64,000 bases of DNA from Pseudomonas putida NBRC 14164 (lineage in GTDB: Bacteria > Pseudomonadota > Gammaproteobacteria > Pseudomonadales > Pseudomonadaceae): contig NC_021505.1 in NCBI RefSeq assembly GCF_000412675.1, positions 3,156,501 to 3,220,500 of the forward strand, written 5' to 3'. Position numbers and translations under genes: made by a program. The notes below the pieces were generated by a model, which did not search any database, was not told the DNA's origin, and saw nothing but the letters and a program-made list of their open reading frames with translations. Shown in pieces: positions 52,936 through 60,857 of the stretch. Every line of letters starts with the position of its first letter. Position 1 is the stretch's first letter.

Positions 52936-52949
52936 AGACAGCGCTACCT
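52936..52949. promoter_or_regulatory. GnuR operator 3 (before gluconate permease)
   Basis: AGACAGCGCTACCT repeats operator 2 with one base changed and lies 72 bases before the permease start. It shows that the permease has its own regulated promoter. Confidence 0.85.
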
Positions 52950-53020
52950 TGACCCGTGAGTGCGGGCAAAGTTCCAAAACGCTACGCCAAAAACAACGAT
53001 AAGATCGAGGCCTTCAAACC

Positions 53021-54373
53021 ATGTTCGGACTGGCTACTGACACCTTCCTGCTGCTCGATGCGCTGGTTACCATCGTCGGGCTGATCCTGCTGATCACCCA
53101 CTTCAAAGTGCACCCCTTCGTCGCCCTCACCCTTGCGGCCGGCTTCCTTGGCCTTACCTCCGGCATGCCGGTGGCCAAGGTAATGAAGTCGTTCCAGGAT
53201 GGTTTTGGCGGTGTGCTCGGCTTCGTCGGCATCGTGCTCGCCCTGGGCACCATGCTGGGCAAACTGATGGCCGACTCTGGGGGTGCCGACCAGATTGCAC
53301 AAACCCTTATCCGGGCCTTCGGCAAGAAGAACGTGCATTGGGCGATGATGTTTGCCGCCTTCCTGGTGGGCATTCCGCTGTTCTTTGAAATCGGCTTTGT
53401 GCTGCTGATTCCGCTGGTGTTCATCGTGGCGCGGCGCTCCGGCGTATCGCTGGTCAAGATCGGCATCCCGCTGCTGGCCGGCCTGTCGGTGGTGCACGGC
53501 CTGGTGCCGCCACACCCGGGCCCATTGCTGGCGATCGGTATTTTCCACGCTGATATCGGCAAGACCATCTTCTACGGCCTGATCGTCGCACTGCCCACCG
53601 CGATCATCGCCGGGCCGCTGTTCGGCAATTTCATTTCCCGCTACATCCCGGGCAACCCGTCCCAGGAGCTGATGGACCAGATCGCCAAGGAGTCCGACCA
53701 GGGCAACCTGCCAAGCTTCAGCATCACCCTGATTACCGTGCTGCTACCCGTAGCGTTGATGTTGCTGAAAACCTTCGCCGACGTGGTACTGCCGGCCGAG
53801 CACATCGTGCGCCAGTGGATGGACCTGATCGGCCACCCCATTACCGCCCTGCTCGCGGCCCTGCTGCTGGCCTTCTACACCTTTGGTTCGGCCCGCGGCT
53901 TCAACCGCCAGCAGATCATGAAGATGCTTGACCAGAGCCTGGCCCCCACGGCCGCCATCGTGCTGATCGTGGGTGCTGGCGGCGGCTTCAAGCAGATGCT
54001 GGTGGACACCGGCGTGGGCAACGTGATCGGGCAGATGGCCGTGCAGGCAGAGATTTCGCCCATCATGCTGGCCTGGCTGGTGGCAGCGGTAATCCGCATC
54101 GCGACCGGCTCTGCCACGGTCGCTACCATTACCGGGGCAGGTATTGTTGCACCGGTAATCGAACTGGTCCCGGGTGTGAACCGTGAGTTGCTGGTGCTGG
54201 CCACCGGTGCTGGCTCGTTGATCCTGTCGCACGTGAACGACGCCGGCTTCTGGCTGGTGAAGCAGTATTTCAACATGACCGTAGCGGAAACCTTCAAGAC
54301 GTGGAGCATGATGGAAACCATCCTCTCGGTGGTTGGCATCATCTTCATCATGTTGTTGGCGCAGGTGGTGTAA
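53021..54373 (+). CDS. gntT: Gluconate:H+ symporter, GntP family
   Basis: The 450-residue protein has about a dozen membrane helices and the GntP-family marks LGTMLGKLMADSGGADQIAQ, LSVVHGLVPPHPGPL, GAGGGFKQMLVDTGVG and LSHVNDAGFWLVKQYF. It imports gluconate with protons. Length and motifs are normal. A GntR-type operator stands upstream, so uptake and phosphorylation are induced together. Confidence 0.95.
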   Translation: MFGLATDTFLLLDALVTIVGLILLITHFKVHPFVALTLAAGFLGLTSGMPVAKVMKSFQDGFGGVLGFVGIVLALGTMLGKLMADSGGADQIAQTLIRAFGKKNVHWAMMFAAFLVGIPLFFEIGFVLLIPLVFIVARRSGVSLVKIGIPLLAGLSVVHGLVPPHPGPLLAIGIFHADIGKTIFYGLIVALPTAIIAGPLFGNFISRYIPGNPSQELMDQIAKESDQGNLPSFSITLITVLLPVALMLLKTFADVVLPAEHIVRQWMDLIGHPITALLAALLLAFYTFGSARGFNRQQIMKMLDQSLAPTAAIVLIVGAGGGFKQMLVDTGVGNVIGQMAVQAEISPIMLAWLVAAVIRIATGSATVATITGAGIVAPVIELVPGVNRELLVLATGAGSLILSHVNDAGFWLVKQYFNMTVAETFKTWSMMETILSVVGIIFIMLLAQVV

Positions 54374-54457
54374 CCGTTTATCGGGGTAATGGCACCTTGA
54401 TGCTTTGGGTAGGGCCAAAGGAAATCATGAGACCTATCCGAAGCAAAGGAGCCTGCC

Positions 54458-54760
54458 ATGCCCCGCTCAAGCATTCTGCTGATTGCCCTGCTCGCCTCGC
54501 CAATGGCCCTGGCCGCCGGCACTGGCCCCACCTACCCTGACGACCCACACAACCCGGCGCCACGGCCGGGCGTGGACAGCACCCTCAACCCGATCGAAAA
54601 GCCCATGCCGCGGGATACTGACACGCGCATCCAAGGTAACGACCCGGAAAGCCCACCGGCCAAGCAGAATGACAACCGCGATCTGCCGGGGATGGATGGC
54701 AGTGGCTCGGAGGGTAGCGGATATCAGGGAAACAGCGGTACCAGTACAGGCAACCCTTGA
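54458..54760 (+). CDS. Small exported Pro/Asp/Gly-rich protein
   Basis: The 100-residue protein has a clear signal peptide (MPRSSILLIALLASPMALAA). The mature part is hydrophilic, low in complexity and lacks Cys. It is rich in Pro, Asp, Asn and Gly, with TYPDDPHNPAPRPG and a Ser/Gly-rich tail. AAAGGAG precedes the ATG. Similar small secreted proteins occur in Pseudomonas, and no function can be named. It stands alone between the permease and a convergent regulator. Confidence 0.7.
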   Translation: MPRSSILLIALLASPMALAAGTGPTYPDDPHNPAPRPGVDSTLNPIEKPMPRDTDTRIQGNDPESPPAKQNDNRDLPGMDGSGSEGSGYQGNSGTSTGNP

Positions 54761-54817
54761 CTACGCTAACCAGTGGTCCACCTTAAAAAATCGCAGGGAT
54801 TGGTGTATGCCTGTACT

Positions 54818-54849
54818 GGCCTTTTCGCGGGCATGCCCGCGAAAAGGCC
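54818..54849. terminator. Perfect 32-base palindrome, probable bidirectional terminator
   Basis: GGCCTTTTCGCGGGCA at 54818-54833 is exactly mirrored by TGCCCGCGAAAAGGCC at 54834-54849. It lies between convergent genes (stops at 54760 and 54875). The lack of a long T run means it may instead be a REP-derived hairpin. Confidence 0.6.
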
Positions 54850-54874
54850 GACATGGGCAGTAAAGATTGATCAA

Positions 54875-56302
54875 TTACCACTGGCGTTTGTCTGGGCGTG
54901 TCAGCCCCAGCTTCTCGATCCTGTAACGCAACATGTCCCGCGACAACCCGAGCATCCGCGCCGATTTGGTCACATTCCAGTCCGTACGGTCCAGGGTCTT
55001 GCACACCAGGTCGCGTTCCATGTCCGGCAGGCTGGTGCCTGGCTCCGGGTCGTGCCGTGGCATCTCGAACATCGCTGGCGCCGGTTGCTGAACCAATGGC
55101 TCGTCAATCAAGGTCATGCACAGGTTCAACTGGTGCGCCTGCACCACCTCGTTCGGCGCCAGCAGCACGGTCTGCTCCAGCATGTTGCGCAGTTCGCGCA
55201 CGTTTCCAGGCCAGCTATAGCCCAGCATCAGGCTCTCGGCCTCGGCGGAAAACCGCAGATTCGGCTTGCCGTAACGCCGGCCATGGTGGGCCAGGAAATG
55301 CCTTGCCAGTAACAGGATGTCCTGGCCACGGGCATACAGGCGCGGCACCTTTATGGCGATTATGCGCAGGCGGAAGAACAGGTCGCGGCGGAACTTGCCC
55401 TGCTGCACCATCTGCTCCAGGTTGCAGTTGGTGGCACTGATCACCCGCAGGTCTACCTTGCGCTCCTTCACCGCACCAATCCGGCGGATACTGCGATCCT
55501 CCAGCAGCTTGAGCAGTTTGGCCTGCAGCACCAGGTCCATTTCGCCGATTTCGTCGAGGAACAAGGTACCGCCGTCGGCGGCCTCTACCAAGCCCAGCCG
55601 TCGCTCCTTGGCATCGGTGAATGCGCCCTTCTCGTGGCCGAACAGTTCGGCTTCCAGCAGGTTGGCAGGGATTGAGGCGCAGTTGAACTCGATGAATGGG
55701 CCTTTGGCGCGAGAACCATCAAAATGCAGGGCGCGCGCCACCAGCTCCTTACCCGTCCCGGTCTCACCTTCGACCAGCACCGGTGGCAAATCGTCGCTGG
55801 CCATACGCCGCTCGGCATCCAGCACCTGGCGCAGGGTGTGCTTGAGGGTGAGCATCACCGACGATTCGCCGATCAACGCCTGCAACCCGGACTTCTGCGC
55901 CTCGCGCTCCTGGTAGAACGACAGCGTGCGCTCCATGCGCTCGGCAGCCAGTGCCTTGTCCAGGGTCAATTTGAGCTCGGCAAGCACTACCGGCTTGGTC
56001 AGATAATGGAAGGCGCCCTCCTTCATCGCCTGCACGGCATCTTCGACATTACCGTAGCCGGTCATCATGATCACTTTCAGGCCCGGCACCTGCACCACCA
56101 GGCTGCGCAGCAGGTCGTGCCCGCTCATGCCTGGCAATGAGTTGTCGGTCAGCACCGCGTCGGGCTGGGCCCGCTTGACCTGCTCCAGCGCAAGCTCGGC
56201 GCTGTGGCACACGGTGACCTCGAAGCCCTTGAGGCTGAGGTAGGTGCGAATGTTGTCAGCGAGGATTTCATCATCCTCGACTACCAGGATGCTGTGCTCC
56301 AT
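54875..56302 (-). CDS. Sigma-54-dependent response regulator with GAFTDA loop
   Basis: The 475-residue protein has a receiver (VVEDDE, Asp in AVLTDNSLPGMSG, Lys in YLTKPV), an AAA+ domain (Walker A GETGTGKELVAR near residue 180, Walker B GGTLFLDEIGEMD) and a Fis-type HTH at the C-terminus (NVTKSARMLGLSRDMLRYRI). The sigma-54 contact loop reads GAFTDA instead of GAFTGA. It overlaps the kinase gene upstream by 32 bases and is surely its partner. Target promoters are unknown. A sigma-54 promoter exists at 6456, but no link is shown. Confidence 0.93.
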   Translation of the reverse strand: MEHSILVVEDDEILADNIRTYLSLKGFEVTVCHSAELALEQVKRAQPDAVLTDNSLPGMSGHDLLRSLVVQVPGLKVIMMTGYGNVEDAVQAMKEGAFHYLTKPVVLAELKLTLDKALAAERMERTLSFYQEREAQKSGLQALIGESSVMLTLKHTLRQVLDAERRMASDDLPPVLVEGETGTGKELVARALHFDGSRAKGPFIEFNCASIPANLLEAELFGHEKGAFTDAKERRLGLVEAADGGTLFLDEIGEMDLVLQAKLLKLLEDRSIRRIGAVKERKVDLRVISATNCNLEQMVQQGKFRRDLFFRLRIIAIKVPRLYARGQDILLLARHFLAHHGRRYGKPNLRFSAEAESLMLGYSWPGNVRELRNMLEQTVLLAPNEVVQAHQLNLCMTLIDEPLVQQPAPAMFEMPRHDPEPGTSLPDMERDLVCKTLDRTDWNVTKSARMLGLSRDMLRYRIEKLGLTRPDKRQW

Positions 56303-57764
56303 GGTCCCCTCCCGCTGCGATATTGAATGTAAGGCTGACGCGGGTTCCTTCCTCTTCGCGGCTGCTCAGGCTGACCGAGCCGCCAAAACGTTCCATGATG
56401 CGCTTGACCAGGGCCAGGCCTACACCGAGGCCGCCCTGCTTGGTCGTGAAGAACGGCTTGAACACCATCCGCTCCTGCTGTTGGCTCATGCCTTTGCCGG
56501 TGTCGGTGAGCACGAACTCGGCACGCTGGCCGTCCTTGACATTGACCTGGGCGGTCAGCATGCCGCCTGCCGGCATGGCCTCCAGGGCATTGGAGAACAA
56601 GCTGTTGAGAATCTGCGTGAGCTGCAGCGGCTGACTGGCCACCCACTGCTCATCAGGCCCTTCGAAATGAAAGCGCACCCCGTTGCGCTCGATCTGCTGG
56701 ACGAACGCCAGGTGGGTGTCCTCGATGGCCGCCACCAGGTCCACCGCCTCGGCCTCGTCGCTGAGCGGGCGCAACGACACCAGCAGGTCGCGTACCCAGC
56801 GCGACATGCGGTCCACCTGGCTGATGATGTCGGTAATGTTCTTCTGCGCTGCGGGGTTGGCGATTTCCTGGGCCAGTTCGGCGCTGGAACGGATATTGGC
56901 CAGTGGGTTGCGCAGGCTGTGCGCCACTGCAGACGACATCTCGCCCAGTGCCACGTAGGTTTCACTGGCCACCAGCCGGTCCTGTTGCAGGTTCAGCATC
57001 TGCGCCGCCCGGCGCACGATCCAGAACAGCCCGAAGTAGATCAACGCCCCGCCTACCAGGGTCGAAGCCCAGATCAGCACGTAGCCGCGCTGGATGCGTC
57101 GTATCAGGTCTTGCGGCTCCTTGTAGATCTCCACCATGGCCATTACCTGTTCGCCCTGGCTGTCGAACAGCGGAATGTAGTTCTCGATGAACAGGTAGCG
57201 CGGTTGACGCAAAAACTTCTGCTCTTCGCGGTCATCCTCGGCCTTGTGGTAGCTGGCCGACACCGCCTTGCGCGAGCGGAAGGCGCGATCCAGATCGCTA
57301 TCGGCTTCTATCCGCTTGCCGATCAGCTCGACGTTGGTGGACCAGACGATGGTGCGGTCGCGGGCGTAGACATTGGCCAGCAAGGTATCAGGCAGATGCT
57401 CGACATGGTCGAGAAATTCGACGCGGGTCGATTCGGCGAGCGCCGGGGTGAACTGCAAGTGCTGCTGGTCCAGGCGCGGGTCGAGCAGTTCACCCATCGT
57501 GGTGCCCGGTGGCAACTGCGAATGGCGTACCTCGGCCTGGGCCATGGCCTGAATGAACTGCGCGGTCAGCATCGCATCACGCTGCACGCTATCGCGGACC
57601 ACAAAGCGCGTGGACACATAACCCAGCCCGCCCGCCACCGCCGTGATGATCAACAGGCTGATGACCGAAAACCAGCGCAACAGGTTGAACTCACGCAATG
57701 GCACGGCCAGACCGCTGGCAGTCGCACTGGCCTTGTCGCGAACGTCGTTTTCCAGCATCTGCAT
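56271..57764 (-). CDS. Sensor histidine kinase, partner of the sigma-54 regulator
   Basis: The ATG at 57764 is taken as start; a TTG at 57782 would add six residues. The 497-residue kinase has two membrane helices (about 27-48 and 230-255) around a 180-residue periplasmic domain. HisKA follows (EMSSAVAHSLRNPLANIRSS) and HATPase (NSLFSNALEAMPAGG, DTGKGM, GLGVGLALVKRIMERFGG). The type resembles NtrB/ZraS-like kinases that act on sigma-54 activators. A paralogue with the same layout lies 298 bases upstream. Confidence 0.92.
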   Translation of the reverse strand: MQMLENDVRDKASATASGLAVPLREFNLLRWFSVISLLIITAVAGGLGYVSTRFVVRDSVQRDAMLTAQFIQAMAQAEVRHSQLPPGTTMGELLDPRLDQQHLQFTPALAESTRVEFLDHVEHLPDTLLANVYARDRTIVWSTNVELIGKRIEADSDLDRAFRSRKAVSASYHKAEDDREEQKFLRQPRYLFIENYIPLFDSQGEQVMAMVEIYKEPQDLIRRIQRGYVLIWASTLVGGALIYFGLFWIVRRAAQMLNLQQDRLVASETYVALGEMSSAVAHSLRNPLANIRSSAELAQEIANPAAQKNITDIISQVDRMSRWVRDLLVSLRPLSDEAEAVDLVAAIEDTHLAFVQQIERNGVRFHFEGPDEQWVASQPLQLTQILNSLFSNALEAMPAGGMLTAQVNVKDGQRAEFVLTDTGKGMSQQQERMVFKPFFTTKQGGLGVGLALVKRIMERFGGSVSLSSREEEGTRVSLTFNIAAGGDHGAQHPGSRG

Positions 57765-58062
57765 CGCGTGGTTCCCGCACAAGGCGTCCGTTCAGAAATG
57801 CATCAAGGCCAACCAACAGCAGCCAGTTGATAGCACCCCGCCTGGGCAGCCATAAGCTGCCATGTGTCGCGTGTCGCGCTTCGTCTATCACGCTGCAAGA
57901 ACTCGGCCAGCGCACAGTACAAATCTAAAAACCATATCTTTCAGTATCTTAGGAGGTCTTTTTAAAAACTACATAAAGATCAGGCCCCACATTTGGGTAC
58001 TAATGACCCAAAAACAATTAATTCATTTAAATCAATATCTTGTGATGGATTTTTAAAGCCAT
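57765..58062. other. AT-rich intergenic region between two kinase paralogues
   Basis: The 298 bases hold no gene. The part 57925-58055 is far richer in AT than its surroundings. It contains an inverted repeat TTTGGGT (57992-57998) and ACCCAAA (58006-58012) with a 7-base spacer, which could be a regulator site. The promoter of the kinase/regulator pair should lie here. Confidence 0.5.
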
Positions 58063-59523
58063 TTAACAATTCGTCGCCAAGCGGAAATTCAACGACACTC
58101 GCGTACCATGGCCTTCACTGCTGCTGAGCCTGACCGAGCCGCCGAAGCGTTCCATGATGCGTTTCACCAGCACCAGCCCCACCCCCAACCCACCCTGTTT
58201 GGTGGTAAAGAACGGCCGGAAGGCCATGCGCTGCTGCTGTTCGTTCATACCCTTGCCGTTGTCGGACAGGCGCAGGGTCAGGCTGCGCCGGTCATGGCGC
58301 ACCACCTCGATACGCAGCCGTCCGCCCTGCTCCATCGATTCCAGCGCATTGGCGATCAGGCTGCTGAAAATCTGCCGCAGTAACGCCGGATGCCCCAACA
58401 CCTGTACCGCCGGTAACGGTTGCAGGTCCAGGCTCACCCCTTCACGCGCCAACTGCACGGCGTAGCTCTGCAGGCTCTCCTGCAAGGCCAGCGACAAGTC
58501 CACCGCGACCGCCTCATCGTTCAGTGGGCGCAGCGACTGCAGCATCTGGCGGATCCACTGCGACATGCGGTCAACCTGGCTGATGATGTCGTTGATATTG
58601 CGCTGTGCCGGCCCTTCGTCGAACGCCTGGGCCAGCTCGGCACTGGAGCGGATACTGGCCAGCGGGTTGCGCAGGCTGTGGGCCACCGCCGAGGACACCT
58701 CGCCGAGTGCCACATAGGTTTCGTTGTTGATCAGCCGCTTCTGCTGCACTGCCAGCAACCGCGCAGCGCGGTGCATGATGCCGTACAGGCCAACGTAGAC
58801 CAGTGCGGCGCCGACGGTGATCGCCAGCCAGATCAGTATCAGGCCATGCTCGATACGCACGATCAGGTCATGGGGCTCTTTATAGATCTCGACCATGGCC
58901 GTGACATGCTCGCCATCAGCAGCGAACAGCGGAATGTAGTTTTCGATGAACAGCTGCTCGGGCGGGGTGACAAACTTCTGCTCGGCGCGGGCCTCTTCGA
59001 AGTTGTGGTAGCTGGCCGAGACTCGCATCTTGTACTCGAAAGCCCGCTCCAGGTCGTCGTCGCTGTCAATCAGCTTGCCAATCAGCGCCGGGTTGGTGGA
59101 CCAGATCACCATACGGTCGGGGGCATAGATATTGGCCAGCAGCATGTCTGGCAGGTGGGCGATATGGTCAAGAAACTCGCCGCGGGCCTTGCGCCGGGCA
59201 TCCGGGTCGACGTCCGGCAGGTTGCTGCGGTCGGTGCGCGGGTCCAGCAGCTCGCCCATTGTGCGCACGTTGGGGATCGACACATGGCGCACTTCGGCGT
59301 CGGCGATGGAGGTGATGAATTGTGCCGTGAGCAAGGCATCACGCTCAACGCTCTCATCGATGATGAATCGGCTGGAAATCAGCCCCAGGCCGACAGCCAC
59401 CGAAAGGATGATGGCGAGGCTGACCCAGGCATACCAGCGCAACAGGTTGAACGGCTTGCGTGGGGCTGTCAGCTCGTTACCGGCAGGCACTTCGATGGCG
59501 TCGGAACGGGGGGCGATGTCCAT
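58063..59523 (-). CDS. Sensor histidine kinase paralogue
   Basis: The 486-residue kinase starts at the ATG at 59523 behind GTGGAGCCC; a GTG four codons upstream is possible. It has the same layout as the kinase at 56271: helices near 25-50 and 230-255, the shared periplasmic motif SASYHNFEEARAEQKFVTPP and FIENYIPLF, HisKA (GEVSSAVAHSLRNPLASIRS) and HATPase (NALESMEQGG, DNGKGM, GLGVGLVLVKRIMERFGG). No second response regulator is present. The two kinases probably feed the same sigma-54 regulator with related signals. Confidence 0.92.
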   Translation of the reverse strand: MDIAPRSDAIEVPAGNELTAPRKPFNLLRWYAWVSLAIILSVAVGLGLISSRFIIDESVERDALLTAQFITSIADAEVRHVSIPNVRTMGELLDPRTDRSNLPDVDPDARRKARGEFLDHIAHLPDMLLANIYAPDRMVIWSTNPALIGKLIDSDDDLERAFEYKMRVSASYHNFEEARAEQKFVTPPEQLFIENYIPLFAADGEHVTAMVEIYKEPHDLIVRIEHGLILIWLAITVGAALVYVGLYGIMHRAARLLAVQQKRLINNETYVALGEVSSAVAHSLRNPLASIRSSAELAQAFDEGPAQRNINDIISQVDRMSQWIRQMLQSLRPLNDEAVAVDLSLALQESLQSYAVQLAREGVSLDLQPLPAVQVLGHPALLRQIFSSLIANALESMEQGGRLRIEVVRHDRRSLTLRLSDNGKGMNEQQQRMAFRPFFTTKQGGLGVGLVLVKRIMERFGGSVRLSSSEGHGTRVSLNFRLATNC

Positions 59524-59641
59524 GGCGGGCTCCACAGCTGGGCACCTTCAGAAGGTTATAGCCCAGACCTGGGGAAACCGTAGTGCTAAATTGATGGCAA
59601 CCGCCGAAGGGTACAGGGACCGCGTAACCTCTGACACGCAA

Positions 59642-60235
59642 TTACAGTGGCGAATCATTCGCCAACCCCTGCAGCCTGCGGTATTCGCGCAGCACCGTGG
59701 GCACATAGCGCCGGGTTTCGGCAAACGGCGGCACGGCGCCCCGCCGCATCACGGCGTCCGGCCCAGCGTTATAAGCTGCCACGGCCAGGGTGATGTCGTT
59801 GTCGAAGAGGGTAAGCATCTGCTTGAGGTATCGTGCCCCGCCCTGCACGTTGTCCTCAGGGTCCAGGCGGTCTTCCACGCCCATTTCGCGGGCAGTATCC
59901 GGCATCAGTTGCATCAACCCTACTGCCCCCGCCCGCGACCGGGCCTTCGGGTTGTAGCCGGACTCGGCCTTGATCAGCGCATGCAGCAGGGCCGGTGGCA
60001 CGTTGTGGATGCGCGCTGCCGTGGCGACCACCTCGGCGTAAGGCCGGCCAGTGATCATCTGCGCATTGGCCGGGCCAGCCTGGGCCGCCTGTTCGCTGAT
60101 CACCTTTTCATAGTGGCGCCCGGGTCGATGGACGTTGGTCAGTACGTAGCCGCCCTTGGCATCGATGGAGATGTACACATCGGCCTGGGCGGCACCTGCC
60201 GCCAGCCAGATCAAACCGAGGATGAGTCCACGCAT
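59642..60235 (-). CDS. Lytic transglycosylase (SLT family)
   Basis: The start at 60235 gives a 197-residue protein with a signal peptide (MRGLILGLIWLAAGAAQA). The catalytic glutamate is in LIKAESGYNPKARS, followed by GLMQLMPDTAREMGV and AVAAYNAGPDAV, the SLT signature set. It cleaves peptidoglycan in the periplasm. It is divergent from gspG and gspF, and small transglycosylases often open the wall for secretion or pilus machines. Confidence 0.92.
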   Translation of the reverse strand: MRGLILGLIWLAAGAAQADVYISIDAKGGYVLTNVHRPGRHYEKVISEQAAQAGPANAQMITGRPYAEVVATAARIHNVPPALLHALIKAESGYNPKARSRAGAVGLMQLMPDTAREMGVEDRLDPEDNVQGGARYLKQMLTLFDNDITLAVAAYNAGPDAVMRRGAVPPFAETRRYVPTVLREYRRLQGLANDSPL

Positions 60236-60420
60236 GACGGTTGCCTCTTCGTCGTGGCCCCCGAAGTGGGGGAAATGCCCCGGAAAACCCGAGGTCGATG
60301 ACCACGACGCAAGCACTGTGCCGCTTCCTGTACCGCATGGCGCAAGGCCCCGAGGCAGACGTGCACGGCTGTTGCATGGTGCTTGGCAACCCGTGTCCCC
60401 ATGCAGTGGAGGGCTTCACC

Positions 60421-60846
60421 ATGCAGTGCAGAACCAAACCGCAACGTGGCTTCACCCTGCTCGAACTCCTGGTGGTGCTGGTGGTGCTCGGCCTGTTGGC
60501 CGGCATCGTCGCGCCCAAGTACTTCAGCCAGCTCGGTCGCTCCGAAGCCAAGGTGGCGCGGGCGCAGATAGAAGGGCTGGGCAAGGCGCTGGATTTGTAT
60601 CGCCTGGAGGTCGGCCACTACCCCAACAGCGAGCAAGGCCTGCAGGCCCTGGTAATCGCCCCCAGTGGCGAAGCGCGCTGGACCGGCCCGTACCTGCAGA
60701 AGGCCGTGCCCCAGGACCCATGGGGCCGCCCTTACATCTACCGGCAACCTGGCGAAAACGGTGGTGAATACGACCTGCTGTCGATGGGCAAGGACGGCCA
60801 GCCCGGCGGTGACGGGGAAAACGCCGAAATTACCAGCTGGCAGTAA
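60421..60846 (+). CDS. gspG: Type II secretion major pseudopilin GspG
   Basis: The start at 60421 (MQCRTKPQRGFTLLELLVVL) follows GGAGG and places the prepilin peptidase site RG-FTLLE at residues 9-14; longer starts to 60241 are not supported. The 141-residue pseudopilin shows the GspG marks IVAPKYFSQLGRSEAKVARAQ in two parts, YPNSEQGLQALV, DPWGRPYIYRQPGE and the calcium-region GKDGQPGGDGENAE. It forms the pseudopilus shaft in type II secretion. Only gspF accompanies it here. Confidence 0.93.
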   Translation: MQCRTKPQRGFTLLELLVVLVVLGLLAGIVAPKYFSQLGRSEAKVARAQIEGLGKALDLYRLEVGHYPNSEQGLQALVIAPSGEARWTGPYLQKAVPQDPWGRPYIYRQPGENGGEYDLLSMGKDGQPGGDGENAEITSWQ

Positions 60847-60857
60847 GGAGAGTGGCC

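Noticed and set aside
54390..54405. Sigma-54-like sequence TGGCACCTTGATGCT before the small exported gene
   Set aside because: The GC of the -12 element is one base too close to the -24 element, a spacing that abolishes sigma-54 promoters.
57992..58012. Inverted repeat as terminator of the second kinase
   Set aside because: No T run follows on either strand and the stem is only seven pairs, so an operator is likelier.
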